A stretch of DNA of 64,000 nucleotides from Apostichopus japonicus (taxonomy: Eukaryota; Echinodermata; Holothuroidea; Aspidochirotida; Stichopodidae), in contig NC_092563.1 of NCBI RefSeq assembly GCF_037975245.1, positions 20,795,594 to 20,859,593 on the forward strand, in the 5' to 3' direction. The translations under genes were made by a program, and so were the position numbers. Positions within the stretch are counted from its first letter, which is position 1. Each line of letters begins with the position of its first letter. The notes below the pieces were generated by a model. That model was not told where the DNA came from. It ran no database searches and saw only the letters and a list, made by a program, of their open reading frames with translations. Shown here one piece after another: positions 47,460 to 60,539 of the stretch.

Positions 47460-48790
47460 GGGCTCTTATGAATACGAAATTACTGTAAACATCATATACA
47501 TACTCAGGTCATATTTTAATCACAGGCGCGCAAACAATGAGTGATGAGGTTGTCAGTATACTAACATAGAAATGTAGTAACATTAGTTGAAAGCGCTGTC
47601 TCTGGAAACTTCAGATAACAGACAGCATCCCAAATTTATGGCTGAGAATGTCAAGAAGCGACCGCTATAACTTGACATTAACCTAAGGAAGATTATTAAA
47701 TTTATAAAAATATACAATAAAAACAAGAGGCCTTACAGAAGAAGTATAGAAGAGTATCAAAGAATGCAAAATCACTTTGTAATAAAAGGAACTCAAAAAC
47801 AAAATTAATAAAAAATAAATTGAATTCCACCACGAACTCAATTTCATGTCCGTGGGAACTAAGAAGAAGTTCCCGTATCGACATCTAATGAATATCTGTC
47901 CTAGTATGTTTTCCGGCGCAGAAAGCTTGCTTAACCGTTCAACATGGCGGCGTCCCTCTGTAATACCCCGATAGGAAGAACCCTTAGGCGGTGTTGCATT
48001 GTAACCTGCACTGACAGTAGTTGGTATTACTGATCAAGCTGATGCCATAGTTTCACACATAACGATCTTGATGTGACGATGTGACGTCATTATGAGCTTT
48101 GCATAAAGAGATCTATTTCATAAGATTCCTCTCCCTCACCCCTCCCCCTCCCCCTCCCCATCTCTCCCTCTCGCTCCCTCCCGTCCATTTACCCTTCAAA
48201 TTAGTCATAAAACAAGAAAATATTACATTCAATGTATGGGACACGTAAAACCCTGTAGCTTAACGGTTACTGACACTGACACGTGCAAATGGTTGTGTGG
48301 GGGGGGGGGGGGGGAGGTTCGGAGTGCCATACGTGGCGTTCATCCGGGGAAGAATAAGACCATTAGTCCCGGCCCAGGATGTCCCCAGGCGAGTTTCGGG
48401 TGGGACTGTATATGTAAGAAATGCATGCGAAAATTTATTCTAACGACCAGCAAGACTAGTTTCAGGCTACAAAGAGGAGAAAGCATTGACAATTTTTCTC
48501 ACGACTTTCATTTTTCTATGTCTTGCTTTCAGCGTTTGTGTTACTATATGTAAGAAGTGCGTACGAACAACTATACTTCTACCGACAATTATAGTTGATT
48601 TTTCCCCTTACCAGACTGACAGACAAGATCTACAAATACAATAACAGCTTTCAATTATGCAAAGTGCGAAGAGAAATTTTACAACGAAATTCAATAATGC
48701 CTGTTATCATTTATGAAAACATAACTCTCCGAGGATAAATCTCGTAAACATGTTGCCATACGTGACACTATAAAACATACCCTGTTCGAA
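47460..48790. other. Intergenic region, no gene recognised
   Basis: Contains a C/T-rich tract (48128-48180) and a G run (48299-48314). No supported exon. Confidence 0.45.
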
Positions 48791-48817
48791 TTGTATAGCA
48801 GCGTAACGGGTGGTGTT

Positions 48818-48885
48818 GACCATTGTCTAAGCCCATTGTCTATGTCCATTGTCTATTTCCATTGTCTATGACCATTGTCTTTGTT
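48818..48885. repeat. 12-bp tandem repeat
   Basis: About five units of CCATTGTCTATG or variant. Confidence 0.85.
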
Positions 48886-49159
48886 TAATATTAACTATAT
48901 AGTGAAACAATTGAGTGTCCATCATATAAACAGTCACCAAACCAAATTTATTTCTTGGCATATAAATCTAAGTTGAACTGCTTGGATATCGATAAGTTTT
49001 AAAAACTAAATTTAGAAAACCCATAAACATGTCAGAACTTTATAGGAAGACCTAAAAAAAGAGTTGAAGGTGACCAGGCAATATGAATTCGATTAATTTA
49101 CTACCTGCATATATCTGACACTTAACTATACAGCTCAATGGTCTTTTATATTTAAAATT

Positions 49160-49540
49160 GACAAAAGTTAAGATTGAGACTCACGCCTAAAATTTAGACT
49201 AAACTTTGAATCCAACTTGAAGAACCAGTCTGACACATAAATAGAGAACTGGTCTTTATAGTCAATTAAATACTCACTCTGTGAGCTAATTTAAAAACCA
49301 AATCTGCTGTTTACGCTTAGGAAAAAAAACCAGTCTGACATTAAACCTACGACATGGTCTTCTATCCAAGTTGATGCAAAATTTGCTAACCTTAACCTGA
49401 GAACCAGTCTGACCCTAAATTAAGACCCAGTCTGACAAAGCGCTGAAGGCTCACTCTGCATATTGAAAATGAAACCAAATCTAAAGCACATGTGTGGAAA
49501 GTATAATTGACACATTAAGACTCAGTCTGTTCATTATATT
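49160..49540. repeat. Irregular CCAGTCTGACA-containing tract
   Basis: AACCAGTCTGAC, GACTCAGTCTG, CTCACTCTG and TGGTCTT recur at irregular spacing. It resembles the AACCAGG block at 27.2-27.7 kb in style but not in sequence. Confidence 0.4.
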
Positions 49541-49636
49541 AAGACCATGTATATAAATGTTGCCAATTTCTTTGATATATACTTTGGCCATTTCTACTAT
49601 ATCTGTTATGCACAATCGGTAGGAAAACAAGGATAG

Positions 49637-49798
49637 TAGACCTATCTTATTTTGCATCTTGCTTTCGTTGCAGTTATGCGAAAAGGTTTAGCGGAATATT
49701 TTTATAGTTTTATAGCATAGACCTATCTTATTTTGCATCTGGGTTTCGTTGCAGTTATGCGAAAAGGTTTAGCGGAATATTTTTATAGTTTTATAGCA
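49637..49798. repeat. 81-bp exact-period tandem duplication
   Basis: Two units (49637-49717 and 49718-49798) differ at about two bases. They carry TAGACCTATCTTATTTTGCA and GAAAAGGTTTAGCGGAATAT. Confidence 0.9.
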
Positions 49799-49799
49799 A

Positions 49800-52700
49800 C
49801 TGCAACAAACATGTCTCTTCTTTACCCTTGTAAAGTCTTGTTGGTGTATGAAAAAGATAAGAAAGAAAATGAATTACAAATTGTTCAATATTAATAGGAA
49901 AGGCAAATTTAAGAAGGGTGTTAAATATAGAAACATCTTTACAAGGTTTGGTTTCTTTTATTGAAACTCAAAGTAATACATTCATGGAACTAATGTTACT
50001 AAACTATGCATAAAAATAAGTTTCAAAACTGTTGTTTTCTTTATTTGTATATTTGCTTGTTGGTCTTTATTTTATTTTATTATCTCGGCTGTTTGTTTCT
50101 TGTTGTTGTTTTTTAAGACGATATAAGTCCGATTTTCTTGAACACTGTGAGTAAATAAAATTGACATTTTCCAAATGTAACTTTTAATTTTCGGTTGGAT
50201 GTTTCCTTGTGGATCTCTCGAACGGAATAACCGACGATGGTTTAAGAAGGTGTAGAAAATATGAAATGGATAAAACCCAAATGACTGGTCAATGAACGAA
50301 TCATGAATTGATTCTGTATTAATAATAAGTACAGGAAAAATAGCTAATTCAACAGTTATTCCTCGTTACTGATTGGACAATATTTCCCAAAATCTAAATA
50401 TAATCAATGAGATTGAAATTCTCAATTGATTCAAGTAAAAAAAGAACATATTGATTTCGACGATTTGCGATGACCTAAATTATAAGTTATGGCAAGAATT
50501 GGTATACATATCGGCAAAATCATAAGAGAAAGGAAAATGGCAAAGAAAAAACAGTAAAACAAAGTATAAAACGAACCTCAGAAATACTAAAAACTGCTCT
50601 TAACTTTATATTTCACAAAGTTTGGTCGAAATTCGTGTAGTTACAAAATGTGTAATATCGGACAATGTTGTAAGGTCAACAACACAGGCGCATGGTCGGT
50701 TCGAGGTATAGTTTCAGTTAAGGCGTTGTTCTGATAATTTCATTTGACTTACAAAGATTTCAAGAATGTTTAGAGCGGGACATCTCGTTTTGAAACAGTG
50801 GAATATTTCGAAGTAAAAAGAAAGCACACGTGAATCTTTTCTTTATTTTTTGTTTTGTTTTTTTACGACTTTTTTTTTTGTAGATTCTACTCTAAAACAA
50901 AGGGATAATCATGCATGTGGCTTACATTAAGCATAAATTTGTTACTTTGCAATTGTTGCCGTTTAGTAGTAATATAGTTCTATATCTACATTAATAAACG
51001 GCATTGGTCCTATATACAGTATGTAATATGTAATTACGTCACTATGTTTTTCAAATGTTAAAAATCAGATGTCAGTCAGCATGTGCGTTAGATATAACAT
51101 TGACAGTTCAAGTCAAATTTCTGGCAGAAGTTCTTGCAAATATATTGATTAATTATTCATTTCGCAGAATATTATGTGAGTCCTAGGTGACTGAAGACGT
51201 GGCAAAGATTTTACATGGCATAGCATTTAACCATATCGCATGAGACTTAAAGATAATCCATATACAAGTTTGAAAAATAAAGTTTAAAGAGGGGAAAATT
51301 GGTTGTTAGTGATGAAAATGATATATATACTATAGGTATGCTGGGAATCTATACTAAAATGACAGAGAATAGTTAAGACATGAATAGAATTAGAAAGAAT
51401 ACACCAAATTGAGAAGAACATGTTTACTGTGGCGATGACGTCACTGTAGTCAAGGGGCGTCACCTTCCTCAAACGTATTGTATTGTCCCGATTGCGCAGA
51501 CCTGGAAATGGTGGGATAAAAAGAGCCAATCAATCAGGTGACATGTCATGTGACCGTAGTTAAGAGAAAGCAAGAAGTTGATATCTCTCGGAGGTGTCGA
51601 TGTGTTTCAAACCAAAAAAAAAAATCGGTCTCTTGTCTTTCTTCCTTTTAACGCCCTTTATTTTGAATGATAGACTCGTAATAAGGGAATAATACCAATT
51701 TCAATGATCTTTCAATGTAATTTATGGATTTTTTGTTGTTGTTGGTGGTGGTGATTTTTGGTTGCGCCTAAAAAATAAACCAAAAAATCTGTCTTCCAGG
51801 CTAATATTAGAGACACCTGCTATGAAAATTATTTTCTTTCTTTTAGACTCTCCGACTTTAAAGATCATTATTAATAATTATAATTCGAGATAATTGGTTA
51901 ATATTTTTGCTACGCTTAAAACAGATATGTGAGGTTCAGTAAATTCAAACAGACACATCTATATACTGTTCGTTCTGCACAAGATTAATTCAAATAGGTC
52001 AACTAACCATAGCAACGTGGCGTAAATGCGCTTGCCCGTTACGTACTATGGTTATAAGTTGTACTTTTTAAGAGCCGTTGCAACTAGTCCAGTATATACT
52101 TAAAATCAAAATCAAAGGATAACCCATTTAGATTCTTCTATGAAAAATGTTGTTGGCCTGGGTTAGGAATCAGTTTTGGTTTCGTTCTGTCCATTAAAAA
52201 TTTAAACATAAAAACTCGCACAAAAGCTGTTTTAATACGTTGACAATTCATTTGGTACCTTCTGGCTATGCATAAGCACACTTGTAGCTTATTTATAGAG
52301 TGTTGAGTGTAGAGTTGAGTACGTGTTTAATAGTGTTTCATATAACATAACCATATTTTCATACGTATAGTTCAATGCTCTCGTAAACAAAAGAGTGAAA
52401 TGTTAACATTAAAATGGAGACAAAGCTACGCAGTGTATTCAAATGAACGTGACAGGTGAGAAAATGAGGTGACTATAATGAATGAATAGAAAAAGGTCAA
52501 ATTCGTGTTTCCTGAGGTTATCTACTCAAGATGGCGCAATACAACGATGTGCACACATGCATAAAAGAAGGGTGGGGCGGGGGGGGGGGGGTTCTGGAAT
52601 TAAATGTGACTCAAATAGTGAATTGCGGTATATTATTTTTACTATCCATTTGTCAATCCAGTCTTTATACTTTAACCTAAAATATACATATAACGCATTT

Positions 52701-54060
52701 TATATATATAGGTTATTATTCTAAACAATAAAGACTAAATAAGTTCTGAGGACGGGCCAATGTAGGCTCTCCTTTATCAATTTGTTTATTATTTCAGCTA
52801 CACCACTCTTTACGTTTTTTTATTTATTGATGTACTTGTTTATTTATTTATTAGTTGTTGTTGACTTCCTTTCTGTCCTAGGTGAATATTCGTCAAATGA
52901 TATTTTTGGTTAAATTCACCCAAACAATGCATAATCGCAGGTTGTCTAGTTTGTTTTAGCAAATCACGTTTTCCTGTAAAATCATTTTAACGTTTCCATG
53001 TAATGTGACACACAATGGTATCGCGAATAATGATACTGCACCAGGCGTTGTGTTTACATCTTGAAGGGGAAACTGACCTAATTTTTCATAGTGAAGGTTT
53101 ATTGAAAGTGGGGAAAAAACACGTTGAAGAAGACAAGATGCGATCACGTGACATGCTGACAATAAAATCTGAAAATAAATAAATTTGAGTTAATTAATTA
53201 AGCACAAGGGAAACAAGCATAGATTTCTACGTAGACGACGACACAAAGTACTATAAATTTTCCAGTACCCTTGTTTTTTGTCAACTATGTTCCACAAATC
53301 ACGTAAGAAGGCATATTATTTAAAAGAGTAACTGTAAAAGAGAGTGAACTGCACGTTTCACAAAGGGCAGGACTTGTATGATGAAGAACATATAAGACGA
53401 ACATATAACGAGAAAGATTATCTCTGAAAAATTCAAGCTTTTTGCCAACGAATCACGAAAAGCCAAATAACCGTATAATGGTTAACATTATGGAACCGTG
53501 TACCCAACACTAAACTTGGAATGTAGATGTAGCCTTCGAATAATTTAACCACGAAAGGTAAATATTAATGTTTGTGGTTAGATGATATGAACGACATATT
53601 GCGTACGTTTATATGAAATGTAACATTATCATTCCGGATTATTTTCTTTCTTTCTTTCTCTTTTTACCGTAAAGTGTTGTCAAATTTATTCACGAAACCA
53701 TTTCAAGCTATTGTAAGTCTGGATGCAGTACATTTGTAAATTTTTATTTAGACTAAAGAGGAACCAGAAAACGTTTAATGGCTCCAATGTCTAATCATAT
53801 TAATCGTGTGGTAAACCAAACAGGTTGATATACATGAATTTTTGCACACCAAAATGAAGAGGATTATCTATTCACTAATGCGGCAACACATAAAAGCAGG
53901 TACCAGGAATCAGTTATCATGTTGACAAAGTCTATTTAGTGTTATAGTATAATGACATTTTGCACCTAAATGGTCCCAAGAAATATTCGGCCCAAACAAA
54001 CTGACTTAAAAGTATATTAAACCCCAGAGATTGAACTCAAACAAAACGTGGGCCCATAAA
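49800..54060. other. Intergenic region, no gene recognised
   Basis: AT-rich, with short open frames lacking family features. Notable only for poly-A or poly-T runs and a G run at 52577-52589. Confidence 0.45.
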
Positions 54061-54062
54061 TT

Positions 54063-54068
<6 letters not shown>

Positions 54069-54154
<86 letters not shown>

Positions 54155-54203
54155 TATATATACAAATATACATATATATATATATATAAATATATATATA
54201 TAT

Positions 54204-54242
<39 letters not shown>
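54069..54242. repeat. Long TA microsatellite
   Basis: About 170 bp of TA with a few ATACAAATA interruptions. Confidence 0.95.
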
Positions 54243-54245
<3 letters not shown>

Positions 54246-54249
54246 ATAT

Positions 54250-56520
54250 ATGATTATATTATATTAATGCGACTGGTAGAGTGTTTTCCATAAGCATAAG
54301 ATAGCTCTTTCTTGCAGTGTTATTATGACTTATCATAAATTGGTTCAATTGCCACGGTTCAAAGTGGCTAGATATCTAATACGAATGTGCGGTATAGGTG
54401 TGTAGCCGTCTGCAATAGGTTGAGGATTAGTGACAATGGTATTTTCATCGCCGAATAATAATTGCAGAGTAGGTAAAGCTTCTGCCATGTCGTATGAACA
54501 CTTGGTAGGTTTATACACTATATGTGTTGGTGCTTGTTGTTCTATGTGCAACTAATTGGAAACTCATGCCACAATGTCATATTTTCTATTCACGTTCATG
54601 TCATAGCGAGAGCCTTTAGTAATCTTCGTTGCCTTTCGCAGGCAGCTGGTTCTATTACAATTTGTTTGTAAATTTCCCACAGCCCGATTGATTGGACAGT
54701 ACTATACGATAATCCGATTGGTTGGACAGAACTTAACGTTAACCCGAATGATTGGACAGTATATTAAACGAACATCACTATAGTCTGAATGTAATTGGTT
54801 GTAGAGCTCACGAAGGGCACTTGTTGCGACTTTTAGCTTTCCTTCTTAGCAACATCGCAGAACTACCTCCATGCACACTTCACTAAGTACCGTGCTAATG
54901 GAGTACAGGGCGAGACGTAATGGTTGATAGTATACCAGCAGTTTGCCTTCCTTAACCTTCAGTATTTAACCAGGGTCCTGGAAATGCACATATCATAAAT
55001 GCAGGTAGATTGAATCATATAAAAAACATAAGATAAGTGCATTAACCAACCGTAAATATAAAAAAAAATTGCAAATCCCTGCAAAGGCTATGTGTGCATA
55101 TGAATGGTATTTTGTTACCTCTATATATGTTGCATACAGTTTATTCACAGTCGCAATAATATATGGTTTTATATGTAGGCTTTTTGAGTAATATAGCACT
55201 GGTCTCAGTTGTGCTTTGACGTCAATAAGTATATATATAGATTGACCATGTACGCACCGTTAGTATATGTTAACCATGAACATGACATATAACAAAGTCT
55301 TCACGCAAATGACTCACCCGATTATCTTTGATAATACTGATAAACACATTATTCGCATATACCTAATTCGACACTACACTGAGTTGCACTATACCTATAG
55401 TCCGTATAAGAGAATAGAACAACTAATATTTAGGCGCGATCACGCTTTAGATGTAGAACTGTTACATTCTATTCTGTCAAGTTTAGAAAATATATAAGTA
55501 ATATATTTCCATACAAATGGAATCAACTTATTTCGGGTAGTAAAATTCAGGTTTTCTTCCAGGACTTCGCGCACTACAGTAAAACAAATTATGAACGGCG
55601 ATTAACCAACACAAATTGATTACAGATTTTTCACACTTCACGAACACATTGAGGTGTTTTTTTGTGTGTATGAAATGCAGCATGATTACTGTACAGTAAG
55701 CGATGACTAAACCTTCATAATTTGAAATCTGTTGTTCGTCTTCTTTCGAGAGATTACGATTTCGCAAAGAACATGGTATGTTAAAGGCTTACCGAATTGA
55801 ATCTGATAAGCTTATCTATATTATAATGAAGCGAGCGGTGAATCGTGACAGTGAGCAAATGAAGTTACGACACTTTTTTTCACAAATGAAATATGCAATT
55901 TCAGTTGAAACATTTATTTTGATTGTAAAATACACGGGCTAACAATGAATCCAGTTAACGTCAAGAACGACAAAACACTGACGAAGTAAACCAAATGTAT
56001 ACATTTTATATAGTACGTTTTAACCTATAGGCTAAGAGAATAAATATCTGACGAGAACAGCTTATACAGTTTGCGTACACGGTAGTTTTGTATAAAATAG
56101 TCTTGAATGAATATAAGTTTTGTAACAGATAAAAAAATAATAATAATGAAAGAAAATCAGCCCAAATGGCTGGATCCTAATATGATTAGTTAAAAATTGT
56201 ATATAGTCTCGAAAAGGAAAAATTGTGACGGTGGATTAGTATTTTTTTTTTTTTTTTGGCATTTTGTAAGAAAATGGAATCGTGACCTGTAAACGTTCGG
56301 AAGATGTATAGCACCTAATATAATTTTTTTTCTCATATTTTTCCTCCCATACATTAATTAATTAAGGAATAAACGTTAAATATGTCTAGATCAATTTCAA
56401 TCAATTTAACGAACGTCATAGAAACAGTTACATTTCAAGAATCTGTTTTGTGACCATTTTGACGATTTTCAGTTATTGGGATATGAAACATTTAAATCTA
56501 AAATAATAAACAAAGACGAT
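54250..56520. other. Intergenic region, no gene recognised
   Basis: Contains short frames at 54345-54551 (minus) and 55267-55497 (plus) that have mixed composition but no recognised domain and no convincing splice partners. A short imperfect tandem (CCGATTGATTGGACAG-like, three units) lies at 54683-54760. Confidence 0.4.

Positions 56521-56522
<2 letters not shown>

Positions 56523-56588
<66 letters not shown>
56523..56588. repeat. TA microsatellite
   Basis: About 65 bp of uninterrupted TA. Confidence 0.95.
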
Positions 56589-56590
<2 letters not shown>

Positions 56591-57407
56591 TAAATATAAA
56601 GAAGAAGAGTTGTTTAACAAGATTTTCTTGCAGGCTCAAATAGATATTTCAAAGTTAAAGTTGTTGAAAATGCGCGTTTCAGGAAGCATTTTGCAAGATA
56701 TATAGACCGTCTATGTATTGTCTTATAATAAAGGCAAGCCTTTGAGATGTCTACAAGGTTTTGCATTAACATATATATATTTGTTATACCTCCGTCTGGA
56801 ACCAAAATGACTCCAGTGGAGAACTGATCTTTACACCTCTTTCCATTACGTTGCTTTCATCACTCACAGCAACAGGGAATCGTACATTCCAAGAACCGAT
56901 ATAGGTTTAGTATGAATGTATGGTATAGGTTAGTGTTTACACGACAATCAATATTAATCTGCATATATGTAAATGTCTTTGTTTCTTGTTGTTTTTTCTC
57001 CCTTTTGCATTTCATTATTCCGTTCAAGGTGATATTCTTTCCTCTTTCCATTGACACGTTACTATGGTGATTCACAAAACAAGACGATCTCCGTATTTCA
57101 AGGCGTATTTGAAATTGTATACCTATGCGCTTATATAACTGTACAGAACAGGCAAGTTCATATAGAACTAACGAAAAACCTTAATTATCTGTCAATAGTC
57201 AATCAAATGTTTTCTCCTTGGTTTTGTTTTTCTCTCAAAATCGAAGTGCAGATTGACACGATTGAAATTGACTGCAAGTTGGCATAGCAATTTAGAATAT
57301 TTGTCCTCTACTGCGTTAGTTTATTTGACGTCAAAACATGAGAGCGGTTTCTGAATATATTGATAATAATTAGGAAAGGTTCTCTGAAAAAAAGGTATTA
57401 TGATAAG

Positions 57408-57620
57408 ACTGTCTTAAGAAAAGTCACCAAAGGAAGAACCTGGGCACGAAAAACCAAACGACTGATCCGCTCGCAACCCCACCCCTCCCCTCCCCCCCCC
57501 CCCCACTTGCATCTACACTGTGAATGTGTGATTTTCGTCAGATGGGTGGGTATTACGATTCCCTTAGAAGGGGAACATAATGCTACACACGATCTTAGCC
57601 ACTACGAAATCCCTTGGACA
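57408..57620 (-). mobile_element. U2-headed SINE-like element, copy C
   Basis: On the minus strand a U2-like head (GGCTAAGATCGTGTGTAGCA) leads into the same body as copy A: AATACCCACCCATC, TCACACATTCACAG, TAGATGCAAG, a G-rich stretch, GCGAGCGGATCAGTCGTTTG, CGTGCCCAGG and GGTGACTTTTCTTAA. Its presence 47 kb from copy A and in the opposite orientation shows that the family is dispersed. Confidence 0.6.
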
Positions 57621-57624
57621 AGAT

Positions 57625-59026
57625 CTACATTGGTAATCAGACCGACATGTTCACAGTCTGGCAAAGTATAGACTATATGCCTATATGTTCGCAGTTTCTA
57701 GTATGTGTTTGTGCTCGTGATAGAAGATGGCTTATATCAAATTCATTACCCTCATATTTTCGTCCTAAATAATACCACCGGATTTTTATCATAAAGTCGT
57801 CTATACTGGCACTCCCTTCAAACTACCAGGGTATATAATCACACAGTATTTCTAATCCATTGGCCGTATGTGTTTGTTTTTATATGTAAGCTACAAACCA
57901 GGATATATTCTGTGAGTGGATTCACGAAGAGCCTATATACACATTGTATACAATCATGTATAGGCTAGTGGACCCGTTCTGCTTTAACCTTTTTTTCATC
58001 AATTTCGTTTGATATACCATGTGCTTTGTTCTATTTAGCGTGTATGCAATGAATAAGTCAAGACTTACAACGGTTTGGAAGTGTATACGTCGTTGACTGT
58101 TTCGTCATAACGGACACGTCATGATAAACATTTCGGGTGGTTGGTTATTTGAAACTTATTCGTGGCAATTTGGAGACAACTTGCCAAGTGGTAAAAACAT
58201 AACTATTTTCATTCTAATTCCAAACTTTATATGGGCAATACATTTAAACGAGTAGATTGAAATTTCATTGAAATAGATTGAATATTCAATCTAATTCAGG
58301 TGAATGCATAAGAGAGTATTTGTGGGATTAAATACCCTTATTTGAATCACATTACATGTAACAAATGACGACATAATATAAATGAATGTTGCATCATGCA
58401 ATCAACCATGAAACATATACGAAACCTTTCACCACAAGTGTTATAACGAAAGATGATTGGATAGGGTGCATATAACCTGATGGTGTCTTTTATAACTACG
58501 TACATATGGAGTTGCACCGTTCACCGTGGAGGCTTTTAGAAAGCACCTATAAGCTACCGTAATAAATACCTGTAATACACTGCTTACGTAATTGTAAAAT
58601 TATCCCTCATATGCTTTTGTTCCGGTGTTGGATAGTAAGCCTCAAGACTGTACATATCACTGTGAATGATACTGACTAACGTGGTAGGCGTCATACGCCC
58701 CAATGCTCATCGTCCTACGGTACCACGCAGGCCATTTTCGATTCCGAACAGTGTTCCAATGGTCAACTCAAAATGTTAGCCTTGACTATCCTCAATTGAT
58801 CACGCAGTGTTTAAAATATTTACTCTTTATTCCTTTGCCCATGGATTGGGTTTCCCACGGGATAATGTGATAATAACATTTGAAGTATAGGCTATACACT
58901 AAGACGATAATGAATGTGTGCAGCATGCTTTCACTAACTGGAAGAAAGATACATATAACTAATGAAGAAAGAAAATTACAGAGAGGATACTTAAGAATTG
59001 TGCATTCGTGATTATGATTTGATGCT
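57625..59026. other. Intergenic region downstream of the aquaporin gene
   Basis: No gene recognised. The part just left of 59027 is the 3' UTR side of the aquaporin exon on the minus strand. Confidence 0.45.
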
Positions 59027-60533
59027 TCATTCATTAGCATTTTTTTCATTTTTTGGCACCGACCCCAATTGAACGCCTGGATCCTCTTCGTCAGCGGGAG
59101 TGTCTCCATAATCACAGGTTGCACATTTCTGGACACGCCCCATGTCAGCATTCGGGTCCAGGAACCAGTCGTAGATGATGGCAGCTAGGATACCACCCAG
59201 AATAGGGCCAACCCAGTAGACCTGCAGGGGGGGGGGGTGAGAGGAGGAGGAGGATGGGAGAGGTTAGAGCGTGGAGAAACTGAAATGGTCAAATCACATT
59301 CAACAGTTAATACCTGTTTATGAAAAGTCATCCACTGGGTACGAAAAATCCAAACAATTAGATTCACTCTCAACCCGAGTCCCCTTACACCGAGACTTCT
59401 GAAGGATATTTCATGATTATGTTTTACGTCAAGTGATATATCATGCAACTTGTTACGTGTCACTTGGATGGGAATGAATCCTACACTTGATAACGGTTAA
59501 AGGTTGGTATAGCCTATCTGATCTTCTTGTAATGGATACCTGAGCCTATACTTTATTATGATCTTAGCTTTAAGGCCGGGAGGAACGGGAACAGATCCTA
59601 CACATGCATAAACATTGTCAAAGATTAAAAATTAAAATAAGCAATATACACATGTGCAAGACTTATTCTTTCAAAAGGCCAGATACTGTATACAAAAGAC
59701 CCGGAAGTTGAAATAGGCCCTATGATCCTCGAGTCAATTCAGCAACATATATAGATTATGTGTCAAGTACGTTTAAAACCTGTTCACCTACCTACCTACA
59801 TACCTCCCACCAAATCAAAGATTTGCTGTTAATTCTCTTTCTTACAGTACATATAAATGTGACTGTGGAAGAGTATTGTTCTCTGTGACAATCAATTTTA
59901 CCGGAGATTCCAAGAGGTTTATTTACTTATTTATTTTTTATTCAAGTTACAACTTTCATGATGGCAGTGTTGTACAACACAGGTTTTAACATCAATATTG
60001 TTTTCTGTGACAACACTAATCAGTATAGTATCGGAGATTTCAATATTGCGTTACGTAACTAGGGACTAGCTGTCGTCATGTTAGAGGTCATCTCAAGCTG
60101 GAATTTTAATATCAATCGCCCCAAAATCCAGTTATCGGTAGAAATAGGGGGGAAGCCTCTATCAAATCAAACCATGAAGGTGACTAAATTATGCCTCCTT
60201 TTTGGACTGGGTGTGACCTGGGTTTTAGAGGAAACTTTTAATTGGACGAGACCACCTTCGAGAGAGTAAAAAAAAAGGGGGTTGGGTGGTCTATTCCACT
60301 ATTTAAAAAGCGTATTTTGAGGTGACCGACATGGAAAATGATTTCTAAGGATTGAAGAAGTCCGGACTGAGTTGTATGGGGGCCAGCTTAATCCACGCAG
60401 AGACGAATTAACAAAAATTAATTCATCAACGAAAAGAAAAAAACCGACTCACCCACTGGTCGCTCCAATTTCCTCCTACCACCGCGGACCCAAAGGTACG
60501 TGCAGGGTTCATGCTGGCTCCAGTATAGTTGAT
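59027..60533 (-). CDS. Aquaporin, last two exons (5' part not found in window)
   Basis: Minus-strand exons 60533-60453 and 59221-59027 join in phase 0. The first encodes [18 protein letters not shown] and on to WSDQW; this contains the second NPA box followed by the Arg of the selectivity filter (NPAR). The second encodes [20 protein letters not shown], the sixth transmembrane helix, then a 45-residue acidic cytoplasmic tail ending NEKNANE and a stop. The first exon is 81 bp, the same size as the matching exon in vertebrate AQP1/AQP4-type genes (known from that family), so this is probably a classical water-channel aquaporin. The exons for helices 1-5 and the first NPA box were not found up to 64000 and likely lie beyond the right edge. 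Confidence 0.9.
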
Positions 60534-60539
60534 CTGTGG

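Noticed and set aside
58792-59151. 119-codon minus-strand frame overlapping the aquaporin exon
   Set aside because: It is an out-of-frame shadow of the last aquaporin exon.
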